Assembly (NCBI RefSeq): GCF_014843825.1
Contig: NZ_JHQR01000124.1
Location: 59,981-123,980 of the forward strand
Length of the DNA stretch: 64,000 nucleotides
Reading direction: 5' to 3'
Origin: Mesorhizobium silamurunense
GTDB taxonomy: Bacteria > Pseudomonadota > Alphaproteobacteria > Rhizobiales > Rhizobiaceae
Numbering within the stretch: position 1 is the stretch's first letter; every line of letters begins with the position of its first letter. This document shows positions 1 through 8,894 of the stretch, one piece after another. The translations under genes were made by a program, and so were the position numbers. The notes beneath the pieces were generated by a model. That model made no database searches. It was not told where the DNA came from and saw only the letters and a list, made by a program, of their open reading frames with translations.

Positions 1-993
1 TTCGGCCCGCCCGCATGGCAGCCGCACAGGATCGGAGGGCGTCCAGACCGCGCCGCAGCAGAACACCGGCACGCCGTTGACGACCAGGCGGAAATCGCGT
101 CCGTCGGCGCCGCGATCGATCTCGATGCGCCGGAACCCGACCCGGCCCAACCGGCTGCGCACCGCGCCGAGTGTCGCCATCACTTCGTGCAACACCGGCT
201 CGCCATGACTGTTCGGCCACCATGGGGCGACATCGGCAATGTCCAATTCTGCCGTCAGCCGGGTGGGTGTCTCGACCTTGAGGCGCGCGCGCACTCCAGC
301 GCAACTGACATGTGCCGTTTGGGCATCGTCGAAGGGTTCAGCGAGGGTGATCGCAACGGCAAGATGCCCGGTCGTACCATCGAGCTCGGTGCGCATGTCG
401 GTATCGAGGATGCGCTGCCCGCCATTTTCGCGGATCAACTTGACGGGACGCCACGGCCCGACGACATCGAAGTTCGGACACCAGCCCGGCATGTGGCCAA
501 TCAGGGTCGTGCGCACCAGCCGCAGGCGCTGATCGTCGATCATGCGAGGACGCCAGCGGGCGCGTGGACCGGTCGCCGTTTCCAGATGGCGGTCGAGACT
601 GCGAAAGACGATGGCAAGCCGCTCGCCACCTGAAAGGATTACCGCGGCTTCATGGCGCTCGAACATCGAGGTCGAGGTGAGCAGCAGCCGGTCGTCAAGC
701 CAGACCTCGGCGATAGTCGCCAGACCCTCGAACACCAGCCGCACCGGACCGGTCGCATCGAGCCTGCGGCTGTACCAGACATCGCGGTCGTGCAGCGGGG
801 TTGGCTGCTTGCGGTCCCAGCGGCCATGCTTTTCCAGCGTGCCGGCCGCCGTGCCGGGACAGGCCGCGTCCAGCCATTCGGCGCTTGCGTCGATATCATC
901 CGGCGAAGCCCAGGCGCCGGCCGCCGAGACGGCCATCCGCCAACCCCGGTCCAGCAATCCGGCTGTGCCGACGGTCGACACCGTGGCGTCCAT
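1..993 (-). CDS. Glycoside hydrolase family 2 (beta-mannosidase-like) protein, C-terminus outside window
   Basis: The frame is open from an ATG at 993 to the window edge, giving about 330 residues of a larger protein. The N-terminal third looks like the GH2 jelly-roll sugar-binding domain ([12 protein letters not shown], then a run with [11 protein letters not shown]). A central immunoglobulin-like part follows, ending in [11 protein letters not shown], which in GH2 enzymes leads into the TIM barrel. The catalytic glutamates would lie beyond the edge, so activity cannot be judged. The usual 'rGanW.P.D' barrel entry reads [10 protein letters not shown] here. It is the last visible gene of the carrier-protein operon, 34 bases after the DUF1839 stop. 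Beta-mannosidase or beta-galactosidase specificity is open, and a non-enzymatic GH2 fold is possible. Confidence 0.7.
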   Translation of the reverse strand, partial: MDATVSTVGTAGLLDRGWRMAVSAAGAWASPDDIDASAEWLDAACPGTAAGTLEKHGRWDRKQPTPLHDRDVWYSRRLDATGPVRLVFEGLATIAEVWLDDRLLLTSTSMFERHEAAVILSGGERLAIVFRSLDRHLETATGPRARWRPRMIDDQRLRLVRTTLIGHMPGWCPNFDVVGPWRPVKLIRENGGQRILDTDMRTELDGTTGHLAVAITLAEPFDDAQTAHVSCAGVRARLKVETPTRLTAELDIADVAPWWPNSHGEPVLHEVMATLGAVRSRLGRVGFRRIEIDRGADGRDFRLVVNGVPVFCCGAVWTPSDPVRLPCGRAE

Positions 994-1027
994 TCGCACA
1001 CCTATGCTCAAATGCGCCTCGGCCGCC

Positions 1028-2030
1028 CTAGGCCGCCTTGGAGGCGACGCCCGCCATGCGGGCGTCCAGCACGTCCATCACCGTTTCGTAGGCCTGTGCC
1101 ATCGGCGTGATTGCCTCGGCCAAACCGTCGAAACGCTGCCGCGCCATCGCGCGGGCGAGCTTGAACTGCATGACCTTGGCGCCGTCGGCAATGTCGCCGG
1201 CGGCTTGCGCCGCTTCCGCCAGGCAGGTTTCGCCGTGCTGCCCCAGCCATTCGAGATGGCTGCCGAGGAGTTCGAAATTTGCGCCGACCTGCCGCAGCGT
1301 GTTGAAGGCATAGGTATGGAAATAGTCAGGCGAGCGCGTCGCCAGCGTTTCAGCGTGTCGCCCGAACGCGGCCGCATAGGCGCTAAGCGGATTGCGCTTC
1401 GGCCGCCGCTTCAGGTGAAGCGCGAGCAGCGCCGCCGCCGCCCCGACCGCGTCACGGGCCGGGCGCGTGGCGTCGAGCTTCACGAATTCCGCGTAAGGAA
1501 ACAGCGGCAGGGCGCCGGCCGGCCGACACACCATCCCGTTGGCCGAAGATGCCGTCGTAATCATCCCCCTCGAGCGCGAAGTAGCCGTCATTGTGGAAGT
1601 AGCGCATCTGCCGCCCGTCGGGATCGAGCGCATTGATGCCGACCGTGGTCTTGGAATGGCCGCTGCGATAGGTGATGCTTTTGGTGTCGGGCAGGTAGAA
1701 GGCGTCGACCTCTACCAGCGGCAGCCGGCCGAGTTCGACTTGCGCCAGCACATGCGTCTCCAGCCGATCGAAGATCGCCAGTTCCTGGATGTCCAGCCCC
1801 GCCAGCCTCTGCAGGTCGGCGGTCGGGAACTTGAAGAACGTGAACTGATCGCCCTCGAAATCCTGCGCCACGGTGAAGCCGAGCGCCGCGACCGGATCGT
1901 GGCCGGTCGCGTGCAGGACCTCGATCAGGAGATCGACATAGCAGTTGGTCTGCGGCCAGCGCCTTTGCGGATCGTGCAGCCAGTGCGGCCGGTAGCTGGC
2001 CGGATCGAGGCCGGCGATAGCTCTCAGCAT
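1028..2030 (-). pseudogene. DUF1839 family protein, interrupted by an apparent single-base frameshift
   Basis: Translation from ATG 2030 gives a good protein through GDDYDGIFGQRDGVSAG and then loses sense. The other frame continues as GALPLFPYAEFVKLD to a TAG at 1028-1030. Joining the two frames gives about 333 residues, a plausible full length for DUF1839. The switch lies in the GC-rich run at about 1511-1526 and fits one extra base. The family has no function that I know of, but it occurs in rhizobial operons with amino acid:[carrier protein] ligases, so it may act on the aminoacyl-carrier protein (inference). The start is one base after the ligase stop. Whether the lesion is real or a sequencing error cannot be told. 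Confidence 0.7.
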
Positions 2031-2031
2031 G

Positions 2032-2955
2032 TCACACGCTCCACAGCACGTCGCGGACCGCCGCCGGCCAGGCGTCCGCGTCCGGACCGTGATGGCGGAA
2101 CAGCGCCAGCGCCACGCGCTCCAGGCCGAAGCCGACGCAGGCCGAATGACAGAACTCCCCGTCAGCGAACTTCAGGCCCCAGGTCTGGCCGAAATGGTCC
2201 TGGTGATAATTGAAGCTCAAACAGGCGGTCGGCTTCTCGATGCTGGTCACCGGGATCAGCAGCTCGAATTTCAGGCCCTGGTCGCGCTGGTTGTTGGCCA
2301 TCATCTTGCCGCCGCGGCCGAAGAACGGATCGTTGGCAAGATCGACCTCGCAGGGCAGATCGAGCGACTCGATCATCGCCCTGCCGCGCTTCAGCCAGCT
2401 TTCGCGGAACGAGCGCACCTGCTCGGCCGTGCCGATCTTGACGAACTCGCGCATGCGGAAGAGCTGCATGCGCGCGGGGTCTTTCGACGGCTCGTGGCGG
2501 AAGCAGTAGGAGGAGAGTTCGAAAAGCAGGCCCTGCGCCGGCACCGGGCCGCGCGCGGCGATGGTAGGATAGAGCGGGTAGCAGGCGGCCGGCGTCAGCG
2601 CGATATCGGTCGCCTTCTGCAGTTCCGTCCAGTCCCCGCCATCCGCCATCATGCCGAGCAGCTGCGCATGCTCCCGCTCGCCTCCCATGAAGGAATGCAC
2701 ACAGCCGGCAAGCTGCGGAAAGCTCTTCATGTAGCCGCTCTTCTCCAGCGTCGCGCGGCTCATGCCCGGCGGAAAATGGATGCGGGTAGCCTTGTCGGGC
2801 GCGCCGAGCCGGGTGACGAGACGCTCGAACCGCTCGATCACTTCCTCGAATGCGCCTGAGCGGCCATAAAGGCCGTCGATGCCGGATTCGAACAGGATGC
2901 CGTTCTCGAACAGGCTGTCGAGCAGCGACTTGGAGTCGAATGTCTTGGCGTCCAT
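2032..2955 (-). CDS. Amino acid--[carrier protein] ligase (class II aaRS homologue)
   Basis: The protein is 307 residues, close to the truncated seryl-tRNA-synthetase homologues of Bradyrhizobium and Agrobacterium that load an amino acid onto the phosphopantetheine of a carrier protein instead of tRNA. Visible class II features are motif 2 ([20 protein letters not shown]) and motif 3 ([16 protein letters not shown]). A tRNA-binding N-terminal coiled coil is absent. Cysteines in AACYPLYP and in [13 protein letters not shown], with a glutamate near motif 2, fit the zinc site of atypical SerRS-like enzymes. Characterised relatives activate glycine or alanine; the specificity here is not readable. 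It sits one base from the dehydrogenase stop, and the partner carrier protein is two genes upstream. Confidence 0.88.
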   Translation of the reverse strand: MDAKTFDSKSLLDSLFENGILFESGIDGLYGRSGAFEEVIERFERLVTRLGAPDKATRIHFPPGMSRATLEKSGYMKSFPQLAGCVHSFMGGEREHAQLLGMMADGGDWTELQKATDIALTPAACYPLYPTIAARGPVPAQGLLFELSSYCFRHEPSKDPARMQLFRMREFVKIGTAEQVRSFRESWLKRGRAMIESLDLPCEVDLANDPFFGRGGKMMANNQRDQGLKFELLIPVTSIEKPTACLSFNYHQDHFGQTWGLKFADGEFCHSACVGFGLERVALALFRHHGPDADAWPAAVRDVLWSV

Positions 2956-2956
2956 C

Positions 2957-4162
2957 TCAGTCCCCCAGGCCGGTGTCGAAGCGGCTCATCAGCATGAGCG
3001 TCGCTGTATTGGAAAGGATGCGGTCGTTGGAGATCATCACCGGCGCCGAGGTCACATCGCGCAAGTGCCGGCCGACGCTGAACGGCGTGCCGTTCTTGTA
3101 GCCAAGGATGCCGTTGACCAGCATGGCCAGACGCACCACGGCGCCGGCCTTCTCGCTGGCCGCGACCTTCAGCGCGTTGATCTCGGCGGCGAAGCCAATC
3201 GAAGACAGCGCGTCGTCGTCGCCCTTGGCCGCTTCGAAGCGGTGGATGGCGGCCGTCAGGTGCCCTTTCATCTCCTGCAAAAGGGCTGCCGCCTCGGCCA
3301 GCCTCAGCGCGCCCGGAGGCATGGCGTCGGGCTGCTTGCGCGCCGCCGCCTTGACGAAGGCCTGCGCCCGATTGAAGGCGTCGGCGGCGATGCCAAACCA
3401 GGTCGCCGCCCAGAAGATGTGCGAGTTGGCCAGCATCGACTGCGCCGCGATCTCGGAAAACGGCTTCGGGAATATCTGTCTCGCGTCACCCGTGGCGACG
3501 AGATGAAAGCCGTCGGAGCAGGTGCCGCGCATGCCGAGCGTGTCCCACACCGACGTGCGTTCCAGCGTGCGGTTGCCATCGGCCGGTATCACCACCATCA
3601 CCTGATCGGAGCTGGCCGCATCGGGCGCGCGCCGCGCCGTGGCGAGGATGGCGTCGGCATAGTTGCCGTAGGAGATGACGGTGGCTTCCTTGGTTAGCGC
3701 GAAGCGACCGCCGGCGACCTCGACCGCGCAGATCGAATTGCGCAAATTGCCGCCGATGCCGGCCTCCGTCGTCGCGGAAGCCATCAGAAGCTGCTCGTCG
3801 GCGATGCGCCGCATATAGGCGCGGTGCCAGTCGCTGGCACCGCCGTGCGTGACGAAGCTCGACGTCTTGATCTGGTGCATGGCATAGATCATGGCGCTCG
3901 AGCCGCAGGCCTGGCCGAGTTGGACGATGAGGTCGGCGATCTGCATCGAGCCGAGCCCCTCGCCGCCATGCTCGATCGGGATCGCCACGCCGAGCAGGCG
4001 CTCGCGCTTCAGCGCCTCGATCGTCTCTGTCGGGAAACGGCCTTCCTTATCGACGGAATCGGCATGGCCGGCGGCGATCTCGGCGACGCGGCGCATGCGT
4101 TCGGTTGCGGCTTCCGGCGCCTCCGTGAGCGGGGCCACCACTATCTTTCTGAACACGTTCAT
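2957..4162 (-). CDS. Acyl-CoA dehydrogenase-like flavoprotein
   Basis: The protein is 401 residues with the acyl-CoA dehydrogenase order: an N-terminal helical domain ([14 protein letters not shown]), a central beta domain ([15 protein letters not shown], then [15 protein letters not shown]) and a C-terminal helical bundle ending RFDTGLGD. The MRGTCSDGF segment matches the branch that includes flavin monooxygenases and dehydrogenases of carrier-bound substrates. It starts 2 bases after the carrier protein stop and ends 1 base before the ligase start, so the three are almost certainly translated together. By analogy with PltE-type enzymes that oxidise aminoacyl-carrier proteins, I infer that it oxidises the amino acid loaded by the neighbouring ligase. 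A general acyl-CoA role is the alternative. Confidence 0.85.
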   Translation of the reverse strand: MNVFRKIVVAPLTEAPEAATERMRRVAEIAAGHADSVDKEGRFPTETIEALKRERLLGVAIPIEHGGEGLGSMQIADLIVQLGQACGSSAMIYAMHQIKTSSFVTHGGASDWHRAYMRRIADEQLLMASATTEAGIGGNLRNSICAVEVAGGRFALTKEATVISYGNYADAILATARRAPDAASSDQVMVVIPADGNRTLERTSVWDTLGMRGTCSDGFHLVATGDARQIFPKPFSEIAAQSMLANSHIFWAATWFGIAADAFNRAQAFVKAAARKQPDAMPPGALRLAEAAALLQEMKGHLTAAIHRFEAAKGDDDALSSIGFAAEINALKVAASEKAGAVVRLAMLVNGILGYKNGTPFSVGRHLRDVTSAPVMISNDRILSNTATLMLMSRFDTGLGD

Positions 4163-4164
4163 GG

Positions 4165-4410
4165 CTACGCCGCCTTGCGCGTCAATTGCGAAACGGCGTC
4201 CGCGATGCTGGCCAGCGAAGAAAAGGTGCGCCGCGTCAGCATCGTCTCGGGGAATTCGATGTCGAACTCCTCTTCGAGCGCCAGCATCATCTGCACCGAG
4301 GCGAAGGAGGTCAGCCCCGCGTCGTAGAGATTAGCGTCGTCGGCGAGCGCGCCGAAATTCAGCGGAATCATCGGATGCTGCTCGAGCAGCGAGCGAATCT
4401 GGTCGATCAT
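4165..4410 (-). CDS. Acyl carrier protein (partner of the amino acid:carrier protein ligase)
   Basis: The protein is 81 residues with a PP-binding fold. The phosphopantetheine attachment region reads LYDAGLTSFASVQ, so the modified serine is in LTS rather than the common DSL. The following acidic helix (LALEEEFDIEFPE) is typical of recognition helix II. I chose ATG 4410 because carrier proteins begin about 35 residues before this serine, and because the in-frame extension to 4470 is basic and cysteine-rich. It is the first gene of the operon that includes the dehydrogenase, ligase, DUF1839 and GH2 genes. It is not the fatty-acid AcpP, which carries DSLD. Confidence 0.88.
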   Translation of the reverse strand: MIDQIRSLLEQHPMIPLNFGALADDANLYDAGLTSFASVQMMLALEEEFDIEFPETMLTRRTFSSLASIADAVSQLTRKAA

Positions 4411-4606
4411 GGAGGCCCCACCCTTGCGTTTGCATGCTGTGCAGGCGGCAATATCGCAGAAGCAGCGCAACCGTGGCGTTAACGCCGCCGGTCAGTTTCA
4501 ACCATGCCTAAGGATCGGTAACGGACCGCAGGACAATTTTACGGCTTTCGGATACGACGGAAATAAACGAGAACAAGAGCCGTCGGCCGTCAGCCATGAC
4601 GGAAAC

Positions 4607-4771
4607 CTATCGCGGCTGTTGCGCTCCTCCTGGCAGGACAAGCGCGCCTTCGTCAGATGTCGAATATTCAAAACCGATAAAGAAAGCCGCAAGAATCAAC
4701 AGGCAGATAACCGCAACCACTGCCACTGTGGTTCTGGACGAGGATCTAGGCGGTTTGGGATCCTGCAGCAT
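4607..4771 (-). CDS. Small single-pass membrane protein, hypothetical (54 aa)
   Basis: ATG 4771 to TAG 4607-4609 encodes 54 residues: a short polar N-terminus with basic residues, a strong transmembrane stretch (VAVVAVICLLILAAFFIGF, about residues 18-36), then a polar tail ending GGAQQPR. An in-frame stop sits 3 bases before the ATG, so this is the longest possible form. No clear Shine-Dalgarno is visible, which lowers confidence. The hydrophobic run flanked by charged ends is unlikely by chance in such GC-rich DNA. The positive-inside rule suggests the N-terminus is cytoplasmic. Function is unknown. Confidence 0.45.
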   Translation of the reverse strand: MLQDPKPPRSSSRTTVAVVAVICLLILAAFFIGFEYSTSDEGALVLPGGAQQPR

Positions 4772-5071
4772 CGATCATGCCGTTCGCATCCATCAATTGA
4801 TCGCACCGGCCGGGTGGCCGAAATCCGTCTTCGTTGCCTTCTGGGATGGCCTCCTGACCAGCGGCCCCGTCGAACCGCGCGAGTAGGTCTTATAACGTGA
4901 AGCGGCAACCTATGTCCCAGATTACCAGAAAGCGCAATTTCTCGCACTATTCTTGGTAAGGCGCCTGCTGCTGTGATGATGCCTGCCAGTGGATATGGCT
5001 TTGACGAGACAGCCGCCTATCTTACCTCGATATTAGGATAGCAGGCGCGGCACTGGAGCGAGGATGCAGAC

Positions 5072-5400
5072 ATGAAGGTGATTTCGAGCGCAGGCTTGCC
5101 GCCTATCCTGGTGCTCGCCTTGGCTTTTGTCGCCGGCTGCTCGTCGACCGTCGCGTCGACCGATCCAGGGAAATACGACAAGATGAGCTGCGCCGAGCTC
5201 AACAGCGCGCTCGGCGACACCGCCACCGACATCTCGCGAACCGCCATCAGCCGCGGCAAAGTCGCCAACACCAGCGTGCCGAGCTGGCTGCTCGGCGGCG
5301 AGACGTCAAGACGGTGGTGGCTAACCGCGACACGGCGAAGATCGAGCGGCTGCAGCAACAGCAGCAAGCAATTGTCGCCGCGAGGAAGCAAAAGTGTTGA
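5072..5400 (+). pseudogene. Small lipoprotein gene with a one-base frameshift
   Basis: The product starts MKVISSAGLPPILVLALAFV and has a lipobox LAFVAGC with the lipidated cysteine at residue 23. The sequence stays sensible to VPSWLLGGE, then the frame fails near 5,303-5,311. With one base restored it continues VKTVVANRDTAKIERLQQQ and on to a TGA at 5398-5400. The unrestored frame runs on to 5413 as a basic nonsense tail. The restored tail (lysine, glutamine and arginine rich, probably helical) resembles small rhizobial lipoproteins of unknown function. GAGG in 'gagcgaggatgcagac' can serve as ribosome site. It may be a real pseudogene or a sequencing error. Confidence 0.6.
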
Positions 5401-5467
5401 TCCTGTGAACTGAGCTCGGCACCTACATGCATGGATAGCGGGCATCGGCAGCCGAGTTCAGCCCGCT

Positions 5468-5827
5468 TCAATCCTCGTCGACAAGTTGATCGACAGGTAC
5501 CTCAAGAGCACGCGACAGGCGCAGCCACAGGGCGACATCCCCGCCCCGCTTGCCGTTTTCAACCGCCGAAAGCATGTTCTGCGAAATGCCAACTTCCGCC
5601 GCAAGCGCTGCCTGCGTTTTTCCTTTTCTGGCCCGCCAGAAAGCGAGCGGCGATACTGCGTTGACGAAAGCCAGCGCCTCCTCGGCGGTAGAACCGGGGG
5701 CCTCGCCGGCACGATAGCTTGCCACTTCACGGGCACGCGCGGCGCGGTCCTGTAGCGCATCAAGCTCGGCGCGTGGCAAGACAGCCATTTCGTCACCCTT
5801 GGGCGTGGTGAAATAATGAATGCTCAT
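5468..5827 (-). CDS. XRE-family antitoxin / transcriptional regulator
   Basis: The protein is 119 residues. The C-terminal half is a helix-turn-helix of the Cro/CI type (KTQAALAAEVGISQNMLSAV, about residues 69-88). The N-terminal half (FTTPKGDEMAVLPRAELDAL) looks like the toxin-binding part. The start has a good ribosome site (AGGAAG) and lies 8 bases after the RelE toxin stop, the toxin-first order seen in higBA-like pairs. It probably binds the palindromes at 6,092-6,138 and represses its own operon. The family has many members, so I give no symbol. Confidence 0.85.
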   Translation of the reverse strand: MSIHYFTTPKGDEMAVLPRAELDALQDRAARAREVASYRAGEAPGSTAEEALAFVNAVSPLAFWRARKGKTQAALAAEVGISQNMLSAVENGKRGGDVALWLRLSRALEVPVDQLVDED

Positions 5828-5835
5828 TGTGCTTC

Positions 5836-6084
5836 CTACTCGTAGACCGAGCCACGCGGCCCAATCCTGCTGACGATGATCTCGTCTTCCGTTTCGGTAA
5901 AGATGACGCGGTAGTCTCCGACGCGCAGACGCATCTCATCCGAACCGACCAACTTCTTGACGTTGTTCACCATGGCTTCCGGAGTCTCGGCATAGACCGC
6001 AATCTTGGCAACGATCCGAGGAGCATCAGCCTTATGCTTGCGGAGCGATTTGATTGCGGCTGCCAGGTAAACAACCTGCTTGAC
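5836..6084 (-). CDS. RelE/ParE-family toxin with a non-standard start
   Basis: Reading the frame that ends TAG at 5836-5838 gives 82 residues beginning at a GTC codon (KQVVYLAAAIKSLRKHK), through RLRVGDYRVIF, to IGPRGSVYE. This is the classic RelE pattern, with a conserved basic helix and the final strand RVGDYRVIF. From memory, homologues start MKQVVY or similar, which would place the start at the GTC. No ATG, GTG or TTG exists in frame before the TGA at 6097-6099; the only near-cognate alternative is ATT at 6093. The ATG at 6100 is out of frame. The start codon may have mutated, silencing the toxin, or a rare start is used. It is the first gene of the pair. Confidence 0.7.
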   Translation of the reverse strand, partial: VKQVVYLAAAIKSLRKHKADAPRIVAKIAVYAETPEAMVNNVKKLVGSDEMRLRVGDYRVIFTETEDEIIVSRIGPRGSVYE

Positions 6085-6091
6085 GAATTGA

Positions 6092-6138
6092 ATATCTCAT
6101 TTTGTGATATAATTCAACCAAATGATCACATATTGTGA
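6092..6138. promoter_or_regulatory. Twin palindromes upstream of the toxin-antitoxin pair (putative operator)
   Basis: Two inverted repeats lie just before the toxin. One is ATATC, 9 bases, GATAT at 6092-6110; the other is TCACA, 3 bases, TGTGA at 6126-6138. Both contain TGTGA. Their place between the opp operon end and the toxin fits an autoregulatory operator for the XRE antitoxin. The region is AT-rich and should also hold the promoter. Confidence 0.5.
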
Positions 6139-6151
6139 TTCCAATTCCCCC

Positions 6152-7768
6152 TCATGCACTGATCCGGAACCGCGCCGTATCGATCGCCGCGTTCATCAGC
6201 GTCTGCGTGTAGACCTCGCGCGGATTGCCGAAGATCTCTTCGGTCGGCCCTTCCTCGACGATCTTTCCCTGCTTCATGACGATGATGTAGTCGGCCATGG
6301 CACGCACGACAGCCAGGTCATGGCTGATGAAAAGATAAGACAGCTGGTGGTCGGCCTGCAGCTTGCGCAGGAGCTCGACGATCTGCTTCTGCACAGAGCG
6401 GTCGAGCGCCGAGGTCGGCTCGTCCAGCACCACCACTTTTGGCTTCAGGATCATGGCGCGGGCAATCGCGATGCGCTGGCGCTGGCCGCCGGAGAACTCG
6501 TGCGGGTAGCGGTTGCGGGCGTTGGGGTCGAGGCCGACCTCGCGCAGCGCCTCGACGGCGCGATGGTCGCGCTGCTTGCCGGTCAGCGACGGCTCGTGCA
6601 CCAACAGCCCTTCGGTGATGACCTGGCCGACCGTCATGCGCGGCGACAGCGAGCCGAACGGGTCCTGGAAGACCAACTGCAATTCGCGGCGCAGCGGCCG
6701 CATGGCCCGGCGGTCCGCCTCGGAGATGTCGCGGTCGCCGAAGCGGATCACGCCGTCGCTGGGCAACAATCTGAGCAGCGCGCGGCCGAGCGTCGACTTG
6801 CCGGAGCCCGACTCGCCGACGATGCCGATCGTCTGGTTGCGCTTCAGCCGGATCGAGATCTTGTCCACCGCGCGCAGCATCAGCGGCTCGCCGCCGAGGA
6901 AGCCGCCGCCGATCTTGAAGACGACCTCGACATTGCGGCCTTCGAGCAGCACAGGCGAATTGGCGGGCGGCGCCGCCTTGGTGCCGGTCGGCTCGGCCGC
7001 GAGCAGCATCTTGGTGTAGGCATGCTGTGGGTTGGCGAAGAGCGCCTCGGCATCGCCCTCCTCCACCACCTCGCCCTGGCGCATGACATAGACGCGGTCG
7101 GCGAAGCGGCGCACGATGCCGAGATCATGGGTGATGAAGACGATCGCCATGCCGAGCTTGCGCTGCAATTCGGCAAGCAGCATCAGGATCTGCGCCTGGA
7201 TGGTGACGTCGAGCGCAGTCGTCGGCTCGTCGGCGATCAGGATGTCGGGATCGTTGGCCAGCGCCATGGCGATCATGACGCGCTGGCGCTGGCCGCCCGA
7301 CATTTCGTGCGGATAGGATTTCATCCGCCGCTCGGGATCGGGGATGTGCACAAGCCGCAGCAGCTTCAGCGCCTCTTCGCGTGCCGCCTGGGCGTTCAGG
7401 CCACGATGCCGGCGGATCGGCTCGATGAGCTGGTTGCCGATGGTGTAAAGCGGGTCGAGCGAGGTCATCGGCTCCTGGAAGATCATGCTGATCTTGCGGC
7501 CGCGAACCTTGTTGAGCTCGTGCTTGGTCATCTCCAAAAGATTGCGGCCGCGATAGTCGACCTGGCCGGTGGCCTCGCCATTGGAGGACAGCAGGCTCAT
7601 CGCCGCCATCATCGTCTGGCTCTTGCCGGAACCGGATTCGCCGACCACGGCGACCGTTTCGCCGGCATTGACCTTGATGTTGATGCCTTTGACCGCCTCG
7701 ACCGTGCCGTCAAGGGTCTGGAAGCGGACGCGCAGGTCCTTGACGCTGAGGATCGTTTCGGAAGCCAT
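6152..7768 (-). CDS. oppDF: Peptide ABC transporter, fused dual ATPase (OppD-OppF)
   Basis: The protein is 538 residues with two complete ABC cassettes. The first has Walker A GESGSGKS (about residue 40), signature MSGGQRQRV and Walker [13 protein letters not shown]. The second has Walker A GESGSGKS (about residue 320), signature FSGGQRQRI and Walker [14 protein letters not shown] fused ATPase replaces the separate OppD and OppF of enteric bacteria, as in YejF. It drives import of peptides through OppB and OppC at the inner membrane. It starts 1 base after the oppC stop and is the last gene of the opp operon. Confidence 0.93.
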   Translation of the reverse strand: MASETILSVKDLRVRFQTLDGTVEAVKGINIKVNAGETVAVVGESGSGKSQTMMAAMSLLSSNGEATGQVDYRGRNLLEMTKHELNKVRGRKISMIFQEPMTSLDPLYTIGNQLIEPIRRHRGLNAQAAREEALKLLRLVHIPDPERRMKSYPHEMSGGQRQRVMIAMALANDPDILIADEPTTALDVTIQAQILMLLAELQRKLGMAIVFITHDLGIVRRFADRVYVMRQGEVVEEGDAEALFANPQHAYTKMLLAAEPTGTKAAPPANSPVLLEGRNVEVVFKIGGGFLGGEPLMLRAVDKISIRLKRNQTIGIVGESGSGKSTLGRALLRLLPSDGVIRFGDRDISEADRRAMRPLRRELQLVFQDPFGSLSPRMTVGQVITEGLLVHEPSLTGKQRDHRAVEALREVGLDPNARNRYPHEFSGGQRQRIAIARAMILKPKVVVLDEPTSALDRSVQKQIVELLRKLQADHQLSYLFISHDLAVVRAMADYIIVMKQGKIVEEGPTEEIFGNPREVYTQTLMNAAIDTARFRISA

Positions 7769-7769
7769 G

Positions 7770-8894
7770 TCAGCGATCCTTCGGGTCGAGCGCGTCGCGC
7801 AGGCCGTCGCCGACGAAGTTCAGCGCGAACAGCGTCGAGACGAGGAAGAAGGCTGGGAACAACAGCAGCCAGTTGGCATAGCCGATGTTCTTGGCGCCGA
7901 CGGAAATCAGCACGCCCCAGCTGGTCATCGGCTCCTGCACGCCAAGGCCGAGGAAGGATAGGAAGCTTTCCAGGATGATGACCTGCGGCACCAGCAGCGT
8001 CATGTAGATCACCACCGGCCCGAGCAGGTTGGGGATGACGTGGCGCACCAGGATGCCGCGCTGGCCGACGCCCATCGCTTCCGCCGCCTGGACATATTCC
8101 TGCCTGCGGATCGACAGCGCCTGGCCGCGCACGATGCGCGCCATGTCGAGCCAGAGCACCGCGCCGACCGCCAGGAACATCAGCACGAAGTTGCGGCCGA
8201 AGAACACCACCAGCATGATGACGAAGAAGATGAAGGGCAGCGAGTAAAGCACGTCGACGATACGCATCATCACCTCGTCGATCTTGCCGCCGGCAAAGCC
8301 GGCCGTCGCGCCGTAGATCACGCCGATGACGCCGGCGACGACGCCGGCAAGCAGGCCGATGGCTAAAGAGATGCGCCCGGCCATCAGCGTGCGCGAGAGC
8401 AGGTCGCGCCCGGTGTTGTCGGTGCCGAAGAGGAAATATTGCTGCTTGATGGCGGAACTCAAGATCATTTCGAGCCCGTCCGGCGACTTGCTCTCGATCC
8501 TTGCGTCGTCGAAGGCGTCGGAGCGATCGAGATAGCGGATGTTGCGGTCGTCGATCGGCTTCTTGGACGTGACCGTCACGATCACGCGGCCGCCGTCCTG
8601 GTGCCACTCCTTGATGTCGACGCGCATGCGCTTGATCGCGTCGGTCAGCGCGCCCTGGATCATGTCGGGCTTCGGATAGGCCGAAAGGCTCGGCGGCGTG
8701 CGCACATAGTCGCCGTAGATGGTGGTGTATTCATGCGGCACGACCAGCGGGCCGAACACGCTGACGACGGCAATGAATGCCAGATAATAGAGGCTGAACA
8801 TGGCGGCGCGGTTGCGCTTCAGCCGCGCCCAGGCATTGCCCCAAAGCGAGCGGCCGACGATCGGCTCCGGGACGGCGACGGCGAGGTCAGTCAT
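7770..8894 (-). CDS. oppC: Peptide ABC transporter permease OppC
   Basis: The protein is 374 residues, longer than the usual 300, because about 110 residues lie between the first membrane segment (AAMFSLYYLAFIAVVSVFG) and the permease core. That insert should be periplasmic, as in YejE-like permeases. The core carries the ABC permease EAA loop (EYVQAAEAMGVGQRGILVRH) and ends DALDPKDR. The gene overlaps oppB by 8 bases. It forms the membrane channel with OppB for peptides delivered by OppA. Confidence 0.92.
   Translation of the reverse strand: MTDLAVAVPEPIVGRSLWGNAWARLKRNRAAMFSLYYLAFIAVVSVFGPLVVPHEYTTIYGDYVRTPPSLSAYPKPDMIQGALTDAIKRMRVDIKEWHQDGGRVIVTVTSKKPIDDRNIRYLDRSDAFDDARIESKSPDGLEMILSSAIKQQYFLFGTDNTGRDLLSRTLMAGRISLAIGLLAGVVAGVIGVIYGATAGFAGGKIDEVMMRIVDVLYSLPFIFFVIMLVVFFGRNFVLMFLAVGAVLWLDMARIVRGQALSIRRQEYVQAAEAMGVGQRGILVRHVIPNLLGPVVIYMTLLVPQVIILESFLSFLGLGVQEPMTSWGVLISVGAKNIGYANWLLLFPAFFLVSTLFALNFVGDGLRDALDPKDR

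Noticed and set aside
4596..4886. Plus-strand 96-codon frame over the small membrane protein gene
   Set aside because: No ribosome site and no recognisable protein features; the opposite strand has the better candidate.
6097..6100. ATG at 6100 as start of the RelE toxin (implying a frameshift)
   Set aside because: The conserved reading beginning at GTC 6084 to the stop is an intact 249-base frame that fits the family's usual N-terminus; no indel is needed.
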